From assembly GCA_002291945.1 (NCBI GenBank), contig DBAZ01000069.1:1-17522 (forward strand): DNA of 17,522 nucleotides, written 5' to 3'. Below, piece after piece: positions 7,255-14,832 of the stretch. This stretch comes from Tepidimonas sp. UBA997 (lineage in GTDB: Bacteria; Pseudomonadota; Gammaproteobacteria; Burkholderiales; Burkholderiaceae_C). Position 1 is the first letter of the stretch; every line of letters begins with the position of its first letter. The notes under the pieces were generated by a model, which had not been told where the DNA came from, did not search any database, and saw only the letters and a program-made list of their open reading frames with translations. A program made the translations under genes and the position numbers.

Positions 7255-8157
7255 TCAGGGGGACTCGGGAGGGGCAGGGCGCTCGATTGGGTCACCCAAG
7301 CGCCATTGGGAACGGGCCTTGCTGGCCTGTTGAATCAGCGCCTGCAAGGTGGTCGCATCCTGCTGCTGCAGGGCGGCTTCCAGCGCCGCCAGGGCAGCGC
7401 GGAAGTGCTGGGCCTGCGCCAGCACTTCGGTCTGGTTGGCCAGCAGAATGTCGCGCCACACATGCGGGTCGCTGGCGGCAATGCGGGTGAAATCACGAAA
7501 CCCCGGCCCCGCCAGTTGCAGATAGGTCTGGGCCTGGGCTTGCTGCCCGATGGCGTTCATGGCGGCAAAGGCCAGCAGATGGGGCAGGTGGCTGACCGTC
7601 GCATAAGCCGCGTCATGGGCTGCGGGCGACATTTCCCGCACCTGGGTGCCGAGCGCAGCCCACAAAACTCGCGCCCGTTGCACCTGAGCCGGTGCCGTGT
7701 CTGCGGTCGGCGTGAGGATGACTTGGCAACCCTGGTACAACAGGGCGTCGGCGTGCTCCACCCCGGCCGATTCCTTGCCTGCGATCGGGTGCGCGGGCAC
7801 GAACTGCGGCAAGTGGTCTTTCAAAGTGCGTTTTGCGGCGGCCACCACATCGCCTTTGGTGGAGCCGACATCCATCAGCAAGGAGCCGGGCGCGATCAGA
7901 TGGCGGATGGCTTTGAAGGTGTTTTCCGTGGCTGCAACCGGCACCGCAATCAGCACCAGGTCGGCACCGGAAACCGCGAGCAAGGCGGAAGGGGCTTCGA
8001 CGTCGATGACGCCGCGTTCTCGCGCCCGCTGCAAGGTGCTGGGCGACTTGCTGTAGCCCACCACGCGCTGCACCAGCCCGGCCTGTTTCAGCGCCAGGGC
8101 GAACGAGCCACCCATGAGGCCGCAGCCGATCAGTCCGAGCTGTTCAAACACGGCCAC
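7255..8157 (-). CDS. tyrA: Prephenate dehydrogenase
   Basis: TyrA oxidises and decarboxylates prephenate to 4-hydroxyphenylpyruvate for tyrosine synthesis, using NAD(P). The 300-residue protein has an N-terminal Rossmann fold with LIGCGLMGGS (9-18), the segment VGSTKGD (97-103), and the catalytic-region motif HPIAGKESAG (123-132). There is no chorismate mutase or ACT domain fused to it. The start is GTG 8157, three bases after the pheA stop and just downstream of GGAG; a second GTG two codons later is a possible alternative. It sits between pheA and aroA-cmk. In many Burkholderiales a hisC-type aminotransferase separates pheA and tyrA; none is present here. Arogenate use cannot be excluded from sequence alone. 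Confidence 0.93.
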   Translation of the reverse strand: MAVFEQLGLIGCGLMGGSFALALKQAGLVQRVVGYSKSPSTLQRARERGVIDVEAPSALLAVSGADLVLIAVPVAATENTFKAIRHLIAPGSLLMDVGSTKGDVVAAAKRTLKDHLPQFVPAHPIAGKESAGVEHADALLYQGCQVILTPTADTAPAQVQRARVLWAALGTQVREMSPAAHDAAYATVSHLPHLLAFAAMNAIGQQAQAQTYLQLAGPGFRDFTRIAASDPHVWRDILLANQTEVLAQAQHFRAALAALEAALQQQDATTLQALIQQASKARSQWRLGDPIERPAPPESP

Positions 8158-8160
8158 GGT

Positions 8161-9288
8161 TCACTCCGACACGGGGTAGGCCCCCAAGACTTTGAAGTAG
8201 GCACACAGGCCTTGCAGCTCTTGCAGCGCGGTGGCCACATGGGCCTGTGAAGGATGGCCCGCCATGTCGATGTAGAAGTAATACTCCCACTGCCCGGATT
8301 TGGCGGGCCGGGATTCAAACCGCGTCATGGACACACCGTTGTTTTTCAGTGGCACCAGCAGGTCGTGTACGGCACCGGGCCGGTTGGGCACCGACACCAC
8401 CAGGCTGGTGCAGTCCTTGCCGCTGGCCGGCGGCATGGCCATGGTTTGCGGCAGGCAGATGACCTGAAAGCGGGTTCGGTTGTAGGCTTCGTCCTGAATC
8501 GCGTGCGAGACGATGTACAGGCCAAACTGGGCCGCTGCACGCTCGCTGCCGATGGCGGCCCAGTTCGGGTTCTGGGCCGCGAGTCGGGCCCCTTCGGCGT
8601 TGCTGGAGACGGCGCGCCGTTCGGCGTGGGGCAGGTGTTCGAACAGCCAGCCCTGACATTGGGCCAAGGCCTGGGGGTGGGCCATGACCACCTCGACTCC
8701 GCTCAGTGTATTGGCCTGTCGCAGCAAATTGTGGCGCACCAGCAGGCTCACTTCGCCCACCACATGCACGGGCGAGCGCAGGAACAGGTCGAGCGTGCGC
8801 GTCACCACACCTTCGGTGGAGTTCTCGATGCCCACCACACCAAACTGCGCCGTGCCGGCTGCCGTGGCATGGAACACTTCGTCAAAGCTGCTGCAGTAAA
8901 TCAGGTTGGCCGCACTGCCAAAGTACTCGATGGCGGCCTGCTCGGTGAAGGTGCCTTCTGGGCCCAGCACCGCGACCCGTTGCGGGGCTTCCAGCGCCAG
9001 GCAGGCCGACATGATTTCGCGCCAGATCGAGGCCACATGCTGGTTGAGCAAAGGCCCCTGGTTGGCATGCTGGATTTTTTCGATCACCTGGGCCACCCGG
9101 TCGGGGCGGAAAAAGGGCGAGCCTTCGACCCGTTTGATCTCGCCGACCTGCTCGGCCACCCGAGCCCGCTGGTTGAGAAGACTCAACAATTGCTGGTCGA
9201 TCGAGTCGATCTGCACACGCAAGTTGGCCAAGGCTGCGCTCTGCACGGGTGTGGGCGCGGGCGCGGGCGTGGAAGAGGGGGCGGTCAT
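8161..9288 (-). CDS. pheA: Bifunctional chorismate mutase / prephenate dehydratase (P-protein)
   Basis: The enzyme turns chorismate into prephenate and then phenylpyruvate, the committed route to phenylalanine. The 375-residue product has an AroQ chorismate mutase domain (about 20-100), a prephenate dehydratase domain (about 104-280) with GPEGTFTEQAA (109-119), ENSTEG (155-160) and the catalytic TRF (272-274), and an ACT regulatory domain (about 294-370) with GAVHDLL (305-311) and ESRP (325-328), the phenylalanine-binding motifs. Feedback inhibition by phenylalanine is therefore expected. The start ATG 9288 (MTAPSS) was chosen because the mutase helix begins soon after and GGAG lies upstream; a longer frame open to 9654 would overlap serC. 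Residues 7-15 are a short proline/alanine-rich lead. It lies 23 bp downstream of serC. Confidence 0.95.
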   Translation of the reverse strand: MTAPSSTPAPAPTPVQSAALANLRVQIDSIDQQLLSLLNQRARVAEQVGEIKRVEGSPFFRPDRVAQVIEKIQHANQGPLLNQHVASIWREIMSACLALEAPQRVAVLGPEGTFTEQAAIEYFGSAANLIYCSSFDEVFHATAAGTAQFGVVGIENSTEGVVTRTLDLFLRSPVHVVGEVSLLVRHNLLRQANTLSGVEVVMAHPQALAQCQGWLFEHLPHAERRAVSSNAEGARLAAQNPNWAAIGSERAAAQFGLYIVSHAIQDEAYNRTRFQVICLPQTMAMPPASGKDCTSLVVSVPNRPGAVHDLLVPLKNNGVSMTRFESRPAKSGQWEYYFYIDMAGHPSQAHVATALQELQGLCAYFKVLGAYPVSE

Positions 9289-9311
9289 CTTTGGGGGGTC
9301 TCCACCGGCGT

Positions 9312-10427
9312 TCAGGCTTGGGTCTGTTCGAAGGTGCGCATGAAGTCCACCAGGGCATGCACCCCTTCCACGGGCATGGCGTTGTAGAGGCTGGCGCGCA
9401 TCCCCCCGACCGACTGGTGCCCCTTGAGCTGCAACAGCCCGTGCGCCTTGGCTTGGCTCAGGAAGGCGTCGTTGCGTGCGGGGTCGCGCAACTGGAAGGG
9501 GATGTTCATGCGCGAGCGGCAGGCCGGATCGACCGGGTTGACGTACAACTGCGAGCCATCGATGAAGTCGTACAGCCATTGCGCCTTGGCAAGGTTGCGT
9601 GCTTCGATCGCCGCCACACCGGTCAGCTCGCCCGTGCGCTGGGCCTTGACCCACTGGAACGTCAGGCCCGCGATGTAGATGCCGTAAGTGGGCGGTGTGT
9701 TGACCATGGAGGCGTGTTCGGCCACGGTTCGATAGTCGAACACGCTCGGGCAGATGGGCAGGGCGTGCCCCAGCAAATCTTCGCGCACCACCACCAGCGT
9801 CACCCCGGCAGGGCCGATGTTTTTCTGCGCACCGCCAAAGGCCAGCCCGACGCGGGACCAGTCCACCGAGCGCGACAGCACATGCGAGGAAAAGTCGATC
9901 ACCAGCGGTGCGTCACACCCCATTGCCTTCAGGTCGGGCAGTTGCTGGAATTCCACGCCGTGGATGGTTTCGTTGCTGCACAGGTGTACGTAGCTGGTGC
10001 CATCACGAAGCTGCCAGCCGGACGCGGCCGGAATGGCGGTGTAGCCGCTGTCGGCCCCACTGGCGGCGACGGCTGCCGAGCCGTACTTCTGGGCTTCCTT
10101 GGCCGACTTCTGGCTCCAACTGCCGGTGACGATGAAATCCATCATGGCACCGGGTTTGAGGGCCGCCAGATTCATCGGGACGATGGCGTTTGCGGCCAGC
10201 CCCCCGCCTTGCATGAACAGCACCTTGAAGTGTGCCGGGATGGCCAGCAGTTCGCGCACATCGGCCTCGGCCTGTTCGCAGATGGCGATGAATTCCTTGC
10301 CACGATGGCTCATTTCCATCACGCTCATGCCACTGCCGTGCCAGTCCAGCATATCGGCGGCGGCTTGCCGTAGCACGGCTTCGGGCATGACCGCAGGGCC
10401 GGCGGAAAAGTTGTAGGGTCGCGTCAT
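9312..10427 (-). CDS. serC: Phosphoserine aminotransferase
   Basis: SerC is a PLP-dependent transaminase making 3-phosphoserine for serine synthesis, and also serves pyridoxal phosphate synthesis. The 371-residue protein begins MTRPYNFSAGPA, the usual SerC start. It shows MEMSHRG (37-43), GGGLAAN (74-80), D178 in VIDFSSHVLSR, and the PLP lysine K202 in GGAQKNIGPAG. The ATG is three bases after the gyrA stop with no distinct ribosome binding site, so it is probably coupled to gyrA translation. SerC placed before aromatic amino acid genes is an old arrangement (serC-aroA in E. coli); here pheA follows after 23 bp. Confidence 0.96.
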   Translation of the reverse strand: MTRPYNFSAGPAVMPEAVLRQAAADMLDWHGSGMSVMEMSHRGKEFIAICEQAEADVRELLAIPAHFKVLFMQGGGLAANAIVPMNLAALKPGAMMDFIVTGSWSQKSAKEAQKYGSAAVAASGADSGYTAIPAASGWQLRDGTSYVHLCSNETIHGVEFQQLPDLKAMGCDAPLVIDFSSHVLSRSVDWSRVGLAFGGAQKNIGPAGVTLVVVREDLLGHALPICPSVFDYRTVAEHASMVNTPPTYGIYIAGLTFQWVKAQRTGELTGVAAIEARNLAKAQWLYDFIDGSQLYVNPVDPACRSRMNIPFQLRDPARNDAFLSQAKAHGLLQLKGHQSVGGMRASLYNAMPVEGVHALVDFMRTFEQTQA

Positions 10428-10430
10428 GGG

Positions 10431-13118
10431 TCAGGGGGCGGCAGGAGTGCTGTGGCCAGCGTCGTCGCTGTCGGGTGATCCGGCGTCGTCGGTACTGGCT
10501 TCGTTGGCGTCGTTTTCCACGATGCGCTGCAGGCCGCTCAACTGCGCCCCTTGGTCCAGGCTGATGAGCGTCACGCCCTGGGTGGCGCGGCCGAGTTCGC
10601 GGATTTCGCTCACGCGGGTGCGCACCAGCACGCCGGTGTCGGTGATAAGCATGATCTCGTCGTCGGCGTGTACCAGCGTGGCCGCCACCACCTTGCCGTT
10701 GCGTTCGCTCTGCTGGATGGCGATCATGCCCTTGGTGCCGCGGCCGTGGCGGGTGTATTCGCCTATCGGCGTGCGCTTGCCGTAGCCGTTCTGGGTCGCG
10801 CACAGCACGCTGGTGCGTGCCGTTGCGGCGGCTTCACGCTCTGCCGCGTCGGTCTCGGCCACCAGCATGGCGATCACGCTCTGGCCCTCTTCGAGCATCA
10901 TGCCGCGCACACCACGGGCGTTGCGGCCCATCGGACGCACATCGTTTTCGTCGAAACGCACGGCCTTGCCACCGTCGCTGAACAGCATCACGTCGTGCTG
11001 GCCGTCGGTCAGCGCCGCGCCGATCAGGTAGTCGCCCGGGTCCAGATCGACGGCGATGATGCCGGCCCGGCGCGGGTTGCTGAACTGGTCGAGCGAGGTT
11101 TTTTTCACCGTGCCCATGCTGGTGGCCATGAACACGTAATGGTCGTCAGGGAAGCGGCGGAACTCACCCGTGAGCGGCAGCACCACGTTGATTTTTTCGC
11201 CGTCCTGCAGTGGGAACATGTTGACGATCGGGCGCCCACGCGAGCCGCGTGAGCCGGACGGCACCTCCCACACCTTGAGCCAGTACAGGCGGCCGCGGTT
11301 GCTGAAGCACAAGATGTAGTCGTGCGTGTTGGCGATAAAGAGCTGGTCGATCCAGTCGTCTTCCTTGGTGGCGGTGGCCTGCTTGCCGCGCCCACCGCGT
11401 TTTTGCGCCCGGTACTCGCTCAGCGGCTGGCTCTTGATGTAGCCACTGTGCGAGAGCGTCACCACCATGTCGGTGGGGGTGATCAGGTCTTCGGTGGAGA
11501 GGTCTTGGGCGCTGTGCTCGATCAGGCTACGGCGTGCGCCCAGCTTGGTCTGGCCGAATTCGGTGCGGATGGCCACCAGTTCGTCACCGATGATGGTGGA
11601 CACGCGCTGTGGCTGGGCCAGAATGTCGAGCAGGTCATCGATCTCGGCCATCACCTCTTTGTATTCGGCCACGATTTTGTCCTGCTCCAGCCCGGTCAGG
11701 CGCTGCAGGCGCATCTGTAAAATTTCCTGCGCCTGCGTTTCGCTCAGGCGGTACAGGCCATTGCCCTGCATCCCAAAGTCGCGTTCCAGTCCTTCGGGGC
11801 GGTAGTCGTCGGCATTCACCACGCTGCCGTCGGCCTTGGCGCGAGTGAGCATGGCACGCACCAATGCGCTGTCCCAACTGCGCGTCATCAGCTCGGCTTT
11901 GGCCACCGGCGGGGTCGGGCTCTCGCGGATGATGCGGATGAACTCGTCGATGTTGGCCAGTGCCACCGCCAAGCCTTCGAGTACATGGCCGCGGTCGCGC
12001 GCCTTGCGCAACTGGAACACCGTGCGGCGCGTCACCACTTCGCGGCGGTGCTGCAGGAAGATGTCGATCAGGTCCTTGAGGTTGCACAGCTTGGGCTGGC
12101 CATCGACCAGCGCCACCATGTTGATGCCGAAGGTATCCTGCAACTGGGTCTGTTTGTACAGGTTGTTCAGCACCACTTCGGGCACTTCGCCGCGCTTGAG
12201 TTCGATCACCACGCGCATACCCGACTTGTCGGACTCGTCCTGAATGTGGCTGATGCCTTCGATCTTCTTCTCGTGTACCAGCTCGGCGATGCGTTCCAGC
12301 AGCGTCTTTTTGTTCACCTGGTACGGAATCTCATCGACGATGATGGCCTGGCGCTGGCCGCGGTCGATGTCTTCGAAGTGGCACTTGGCGCGCATGACCA
12401 CCCGGCCACGCCCCGTGCGGTAGCCGTCCTTCACGCCATTGATGCCGTAGATGATGCCCGCCGTGGGGAAGTCCGGCGCGGGGATGATCTCCATCAGGTC
12501 GTCGATGGTCGATTCCGTGTGCTTGAGCAGGTGCAAGCAGGCATCGACCACCTCGTTGAGGTTGTGCGGCGGAATATTGGTGGCCATGCCCACCGCAATG
12601 CCGGCCGAGCCGTTGATCAGCAGGTTGGGCAGGCGCGCCGGCAGCACCAGCGGCTCTTTTTCGCTGCCGTCGTAGTTGGGGCCGAAATCCACCGTTTCCT
12701 TGTCGATGTCGGCCAGCATCTCGTGGGCGATCTTGGCCAGCCGGATTTCGGTGTAACGCATGGCGGCGGCGTTGTCGCCATCGACCGAACCGAAGTTGCC
12801 TTGGCCATCGACCAGCATGTGGCGCAGGGAAAAGTCCTGTGCCATGCGCACGATGGTGTCATAGACCGCCGAGTCGCCGTGCGGGTGGTATTTACCGATC
12901 ACGTCACCGACGATGCGAGCCGACTTTTTGTAAGGTCGGTTCCAGTCGTTGTTGAGTTCGTGCATCGCGTACAGCACGCGCCGGTGCACCGGCTTCAAGC
13001 CGTCGCGTGCGTCGGGCAGGGCACGACCGACGATCACGCTCATCGCGTAGTCGAGGTAGCTGCGGCGCATCTCCTCTTCGAGGCTGATGGGCAGGGTTTC
13101 CTTGGCAAATGAAGTCAT
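10431..13118 (-). CDS. gyrA: DNA gyrase subunit A
   Basis: GyrA cuts and rejoins DNA in the A2B2 gyrase that introduces negative supercoils; GyrB is not in this window. With the start at ATG 13118 the product is 895 residues, and the catalytic tyrosine falls at Y122 (AAAMRYTEIRL) with quinolone-region residues S83 and D87 (HPHGDSAVYDTI), the same numbering as E. coli, which supports this start over the GTG at 13151. S83 and D87 are the susceptible-type residues. The C-terminal pinwheel domain begins with a GyrA-box version, QKRGGRG (near residue 560), and the protein ends in an acidic, serine-rich tail. No clear Shine-Dalgarno sequence precedes ATG 13118. It is the first gene of a tightly packed block, with serC following after three bases. 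Confidence 0.97.
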   Translation of the reverse strand: MTSFAKETLPISLEEEMRRSYLDYAMSVIVGRALPDARDGLKPVHRRVLYAMHELNNDWNRPYKKSARIVGDVIGKYHPHGDSAVYDTIVRMAQDFSLRHMLVDGQGNFGSVDGDNAAAMRYTEIRLAKIAHEMLADIDKETVDFGPNYDGSEKEPLVLPARLPNLLINGSAGIAVGMATNIPPHNLNEVVDACLHLLKHTESTIDDLMEIIPAPDFPTAGIIYGINGVKDGYRTGRGRVVMRAKCHFEDIDRGQRQAIIVDEIPYQVNKKTLLERIAELVHEKKIEGISHIQDESDKSGMRVVIELKRGEVPEVVLNNLYKQTQLQDTFGINMVALVDGQPKLCNLKDLIDIFLQHRREVVTRRTVFQLRKARDRGHVLEGLAVALANIDEFIRIIRESPTPPVAKAELMTRSWDSALVRAMLTRAKADGSVVNADDYRPEGLERDFGMQGNGLYRLSETQAQEILQMRLQRLTGLEQDKIVAEYKEVMAEIDDLLDILAQPQRVSTIIGDELVAIRTEFGQTKLGARRSLIEHSAQDLSTEDLITPTDMVVTLSHSGYIKSQPLSEYRAQKRGGRGKQATATKEDDWIDQLFIANTHDYILCFSNRGRLYWLKVWEVPSGSRGSRGRPIVNMFPLQDGEKINVVLPLTGEFRRFPDDHYVFMATSMGTVKKTSLDQFSNPRRAGIIAVDLDPGDYLIGAALTDGQHDVMLFSDGGKAVRFDENDVRPMGRNARGVRGMMLEEGQSVIAMLVAETDAAEREAAATARTSVLCATQNGYGKRTPIGEYTRHGRGTKGMIAIQQSERNGKVVAATLVHADDEIMLITDTGVLVRTRVSEIRELGRATQGVTLISLDQGAQLSGLQRIVENDANEASTDDAGSPDSDDAGHSTPAAP

Positions 13119-13377
13119 ACGTGCGTCGGCGAAAATCGGGAACAATTTCACATTTTATGTGTCAGGTTGAACGTCGCCTTAGAACGTCGCCTTTGATGGG
13201 CCTAGGTTTTGTTGCGCTGACACGTTGTTGCGTTTTTGCAACTGTAGCCATTGTCGTCGGCGCTGCAACGATGCCAAACTGCTCATATTGAACGGTTATG
13301 GCACAATCAAGGGGTCATCGGGCGAGGTGCAGGCTTCGGCTGAACGTCTTTATCCACATCCACTACTGAGGGTCCTC
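13119..13377 (+). promoter_or_regulatory. Divergent gyrA / ompA intergenic region
   Basis: These 259 bp must hold the promoters of gyrA (leftward) and ompA (rightward). For gyrA, TAAAAT on the minus strand (13152-13157) is a possible -10 box, but the -35 position has no match and falls inside a direct repeat. For ompA, CACAAT (13302-13307) is a possible -10 without a good -35 partner. The ompA ribosome binding site GAGG lies at 13368-13371, seven bases before its ATG. No convincing gene lies in this stretch; short open frames here have no ribosome binding sites. Confidence 0.45.
13169..13193. repeat. Tandem direct repeat upstream of gyrA
   Basis: GAACGTCGCCTT occurs twice (13169-13180 and 13182-13193), separated by one base, so the period is 13 bp. 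It lies about 12-35 bp upstream of the candidate gyrA -10 element, covering its -35 region. It could be a protein-binding site or a chance duplication. Confidence 0.6.
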
Positions 13378-14037
13378 ATGAAAAAACTCAACAAGATCGC
13401 CGCTCTGTTTGCCACTGTCGCCTTGGCATCCGCTGCTGGTGCGCAGACCGTCGATAACTGGCGTGCTACCGACGGTACCGCTTGGAGAAACAGCGGCAAC
13501 GAACTCTGCTGGCGCAGCACCAACTGGACGCCTGCCACGGCCGCTCAAGGCTGTGACGGGGCTATCGTTCCCCGGCCTGCTCCGGCTGCTGCTGCCCCGG
13601 CACCGGCTGCTGCCCCCGCCCCGGCACGGGCACCGGCTGCTGCGCCTGCACCGGCTGCCGCCCCGGCACCAGCTGCTCAGGCCGCCCGCGTGACTTTCTC
13701 TGCCGACGCTTTCTTCGACTTCGATCGTGCCACTCTGCGCCCCGAAGGCCGTGCCCGTCTGGACGAGCTGGCGCAACAAGTGGCCAACATTCAGCTCGAA
13801 GTCATCATTGCCGTCGGTCACACCGACAGCACCGGTCCGACCGCTTACAACCAAGGTCTGTCTGAGCGTCGTGCTGCCGCCGTCAAGGCTTACCTGGTGA
13901 CTCGTGGCATCGATGCCAGCCGCATTTTCACGGAAGGCAAAGGCGAAGCTCAGCCGGTGGCCAGCAACGCGACCCGCGAAGGCCGTGCGCAAAACCGCCG
14001 CGTGGAAATCGAAGTCGTGGGCACCCGCCGCAACTGA
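13378..14037 (+). CDS. ompA: OmpA-family outer-membrane/peptidoglycan-binding protein
   Basis: The 219-residue product starts with a Sec signal peptide (1-22, MKK charged end, hydrophobic core, likely cleavage at AGA-Q). A short tryptophan-rich region has two cysteines (C44, C59) that may form a disulfide. A proline/alanine linker follows (66-101), then an OmpA C-terminal domain (about 104-217). That domain carries the peptidoglycan-binding residues D150 (GHTDSTG) and R165 (LSERRA) and the closing NRRVEI. There is no eight-stranded barrel domain, so it is unlike E. coli OmpA and resembles the short OmpA proteins found next to gyrA in Burkholderiales. It probably tethers the outer membrane to the cell wall. 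The start ATG 13378 has GAGG seven bases upstream; a longer frame from 13225 was rejected. A strong terminator follows. Confidence 0.92.
   Translation: MKKLNKIAALFATVALASAAGAQTVDNWRATDGTAWRNSGNELCWRSTNWTPATAAQGCDGAIVPRPAPAAAAPAPAAAPAPARAPAAAPAPAAAPAPAAQAARVTFSADAFFDFDRATLRPEGRARLDELAQQVANIQLEVIIAVGHTDSTGPTAYNQGLSERRAAAVKAYLVTRGIDASRIFTEGKGEAQPVASNATREGRAQNRRVEIEVVGTRRN
13573..13680 (+). repeat. Low-complexity proline/alanine codon repeat in ompA
   Basis: This stretch encodes residues 66-101, almost only proline and alanine, from degenerate repeats of GCACCGGCTGCT-like units. It is a flexible periplasmic linker and a likely site of length variation between strains through slippage or recombination. 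Confidence 0.85.
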
Positions 14038-14055
14038 TCGGCTTGATCAACCCGC

Positions 14056-14086
14056 AAAAAACCGCGTCCATCGGCGCGGTTTTTTT
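14056..14086 (+). terminator. Intrinsic terminator of ompA
   Basis: ACCGCG (14061-14066) pairs with CGCGGT (14075-14080) around an eight-base loop, with A residues before and seven T residues in all at the end, so the stem can extend through A-T pairs. It starts 18 bases after the ompA stop and separates ompA from ubiG. The A-run also makes it possible in the other direction. Confidence 0.88.
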
Positions 14087-14106
14087 ATTTCTGGCTGGTC
14101 AGCCGC

Positions 14107-14118
14107 CATAATCACTCC
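14107..14118 (+). promoter_or_regulatory. Candidate -10 element for ubiG directly before its start codon
   Basis: CATAAT (14107-14112) matches the sigma-70 -10 consensus at five of six positions and ends six bases before the ubiG ATG at 14119. Transcription would then begin at or next to the A of the start codon, giving a leaderless message. No Shine-Dalgarno sequence is visible upstream of the ATG, which fits. The -35 match is poor (TTTATT 17 bp upstream). Confidence 0.4.
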
Positions 14119-14832
14119 ATGGAACACAAGCTCAACGCCGATCCGGCTGAACTGGCCAAATTTTCTGCACTTGCGCACCGTTGGTGGGACCCCGAAAGCG
14201 AGTTTCGACCGCTGCATCAGATCAACCCCTTGCGTCTGGACTGGATAGACCGCCAAGTGGGTCTGCAGGGCAAGCGGGTGCTCGATGTAGGCTGTGGCGG
14301 CGGCATCCTGGCCGATGCCATGGCTCGCAAAGGGGCCGACGTGCTGGGCATCGATCTGGCCACCAAGGCGCTCAAAGTGGCCCAGTTGCATGCGCTGGAA
14401 GCCCAAACCCCCCGCGTCGCCTACCGTGAAGTCAGTGCCGAGGCCTTGGCTCAGGAGCAGCCCGGTGCATTCGATGTGGTCACCTGCATGGAGATGCTGG
14501 AGCATGTGCCGGATCCAGCGTCGGTGGTGTGCGCCTGCCAGCAACTCGTCAAGCCCGGTGGGTGGGTGTTTTTTTCCACCATCAATCGCAACCCCAAGGC
14601 CTTCCTGTTCGCCATCGTGGGCGCCGAGTACGTGCTTCAGCTTCTGCCCAAGGGGACGCACGAATACGCCAAATTCATCAAACCCAGCGAACTGGCAGCC
14701 TATTGTCGCCATGCCGGCTTGAGTCTCAAAGGCTCCTGCGGCATGGAATACAACCCGCTGACGCGGCGCTACTGGCTCAGCGCCGACACCAGCGTCAATT
14801 ACCTGCTGGCCACACAGCGAGCCGACACATGA
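14119..14832 (+). CDS. ubiG: Bifunctional 2-polyprenyl-6-hydroxyphenol methylase / 3-demethylubiquinol 3-O-methyltransferase
   Basis: UbiG carries out both O-methylation steps of ubiquinone synthesis using S-adenosylmethionine. The 237-residue product has the family opening with FSALAHRWWD (15-24) and INPLRLDWI (35-43), SAM motif I VLDVGCGGG (54-62), the acidic residue at the end of the second strand in GIDL (77-80), MEMLEHVPDP (124-133), and YNPLTRRYWL (211-220). The start ATG 14119 gives the usual UbiG N-terminus; no ribosome binding site is evident. It overlaps gph by four bases (ATGA). An ompA-ubiG-gph order downstream of divergent gyrA fits the Comamonadaceae pattern. Confidence 0.96.
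   Translation: MEHKLNADPAELAKFSALAHRWWDPESEFRPLHQINPLRLDWIDRQVGLQGKRVLDVGCGGGILADAMARKGADVLGIDLATKALKVAQLHALEAQTPRVAYREVSAEALAQEQPGAFDVVTCMEMLEHVPDPASVVCACQQLVKPGGWVFFSTINRNPKAFLFAIVGAEYVLQLLPKGTHEYAKFIKPSELAAYCRHAGLSLKGSCGMEYNPLTRRYWLSADTSVNYLLATQRADT

Noticed and set aside
8254..9387. A 377-codon plus-strand frame antisense to pheA and the end of serC
   Set aside because: It spans two well-supported genes on the other strand and shows no family signature.
9289..9654. Longer pheA frame reaching into serC
   Set aside because: The extra part overlaps well-supported serC sequence, and the chorismate mutase domain begins just after ATG 9288.
12850..12900. Quinolone-resistance change in the gyrA QRDR
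   Set aside because: S83 and D87 are both the susceptible-type residues.
11985..13112. A 375-codon open frame on the plus strand antisense to gyrA
   Set aside because: It mirrors the gyrA codons and has the same His/Val/Asp-rich shadow composition; no domain was recognised.
13119..13151. GTG at 13151 as the gyrA start
   Set aside because: ATG 13118 gives the usual N-terminus and exact E. coli numbering for S83, D87 and Y122.
13227..13242. GTTGC/GCAAC hairpin upstream of ompA
   Set aside because: A 5-bp stem with no T-run after it and no clear role; it could easily occur by chance.
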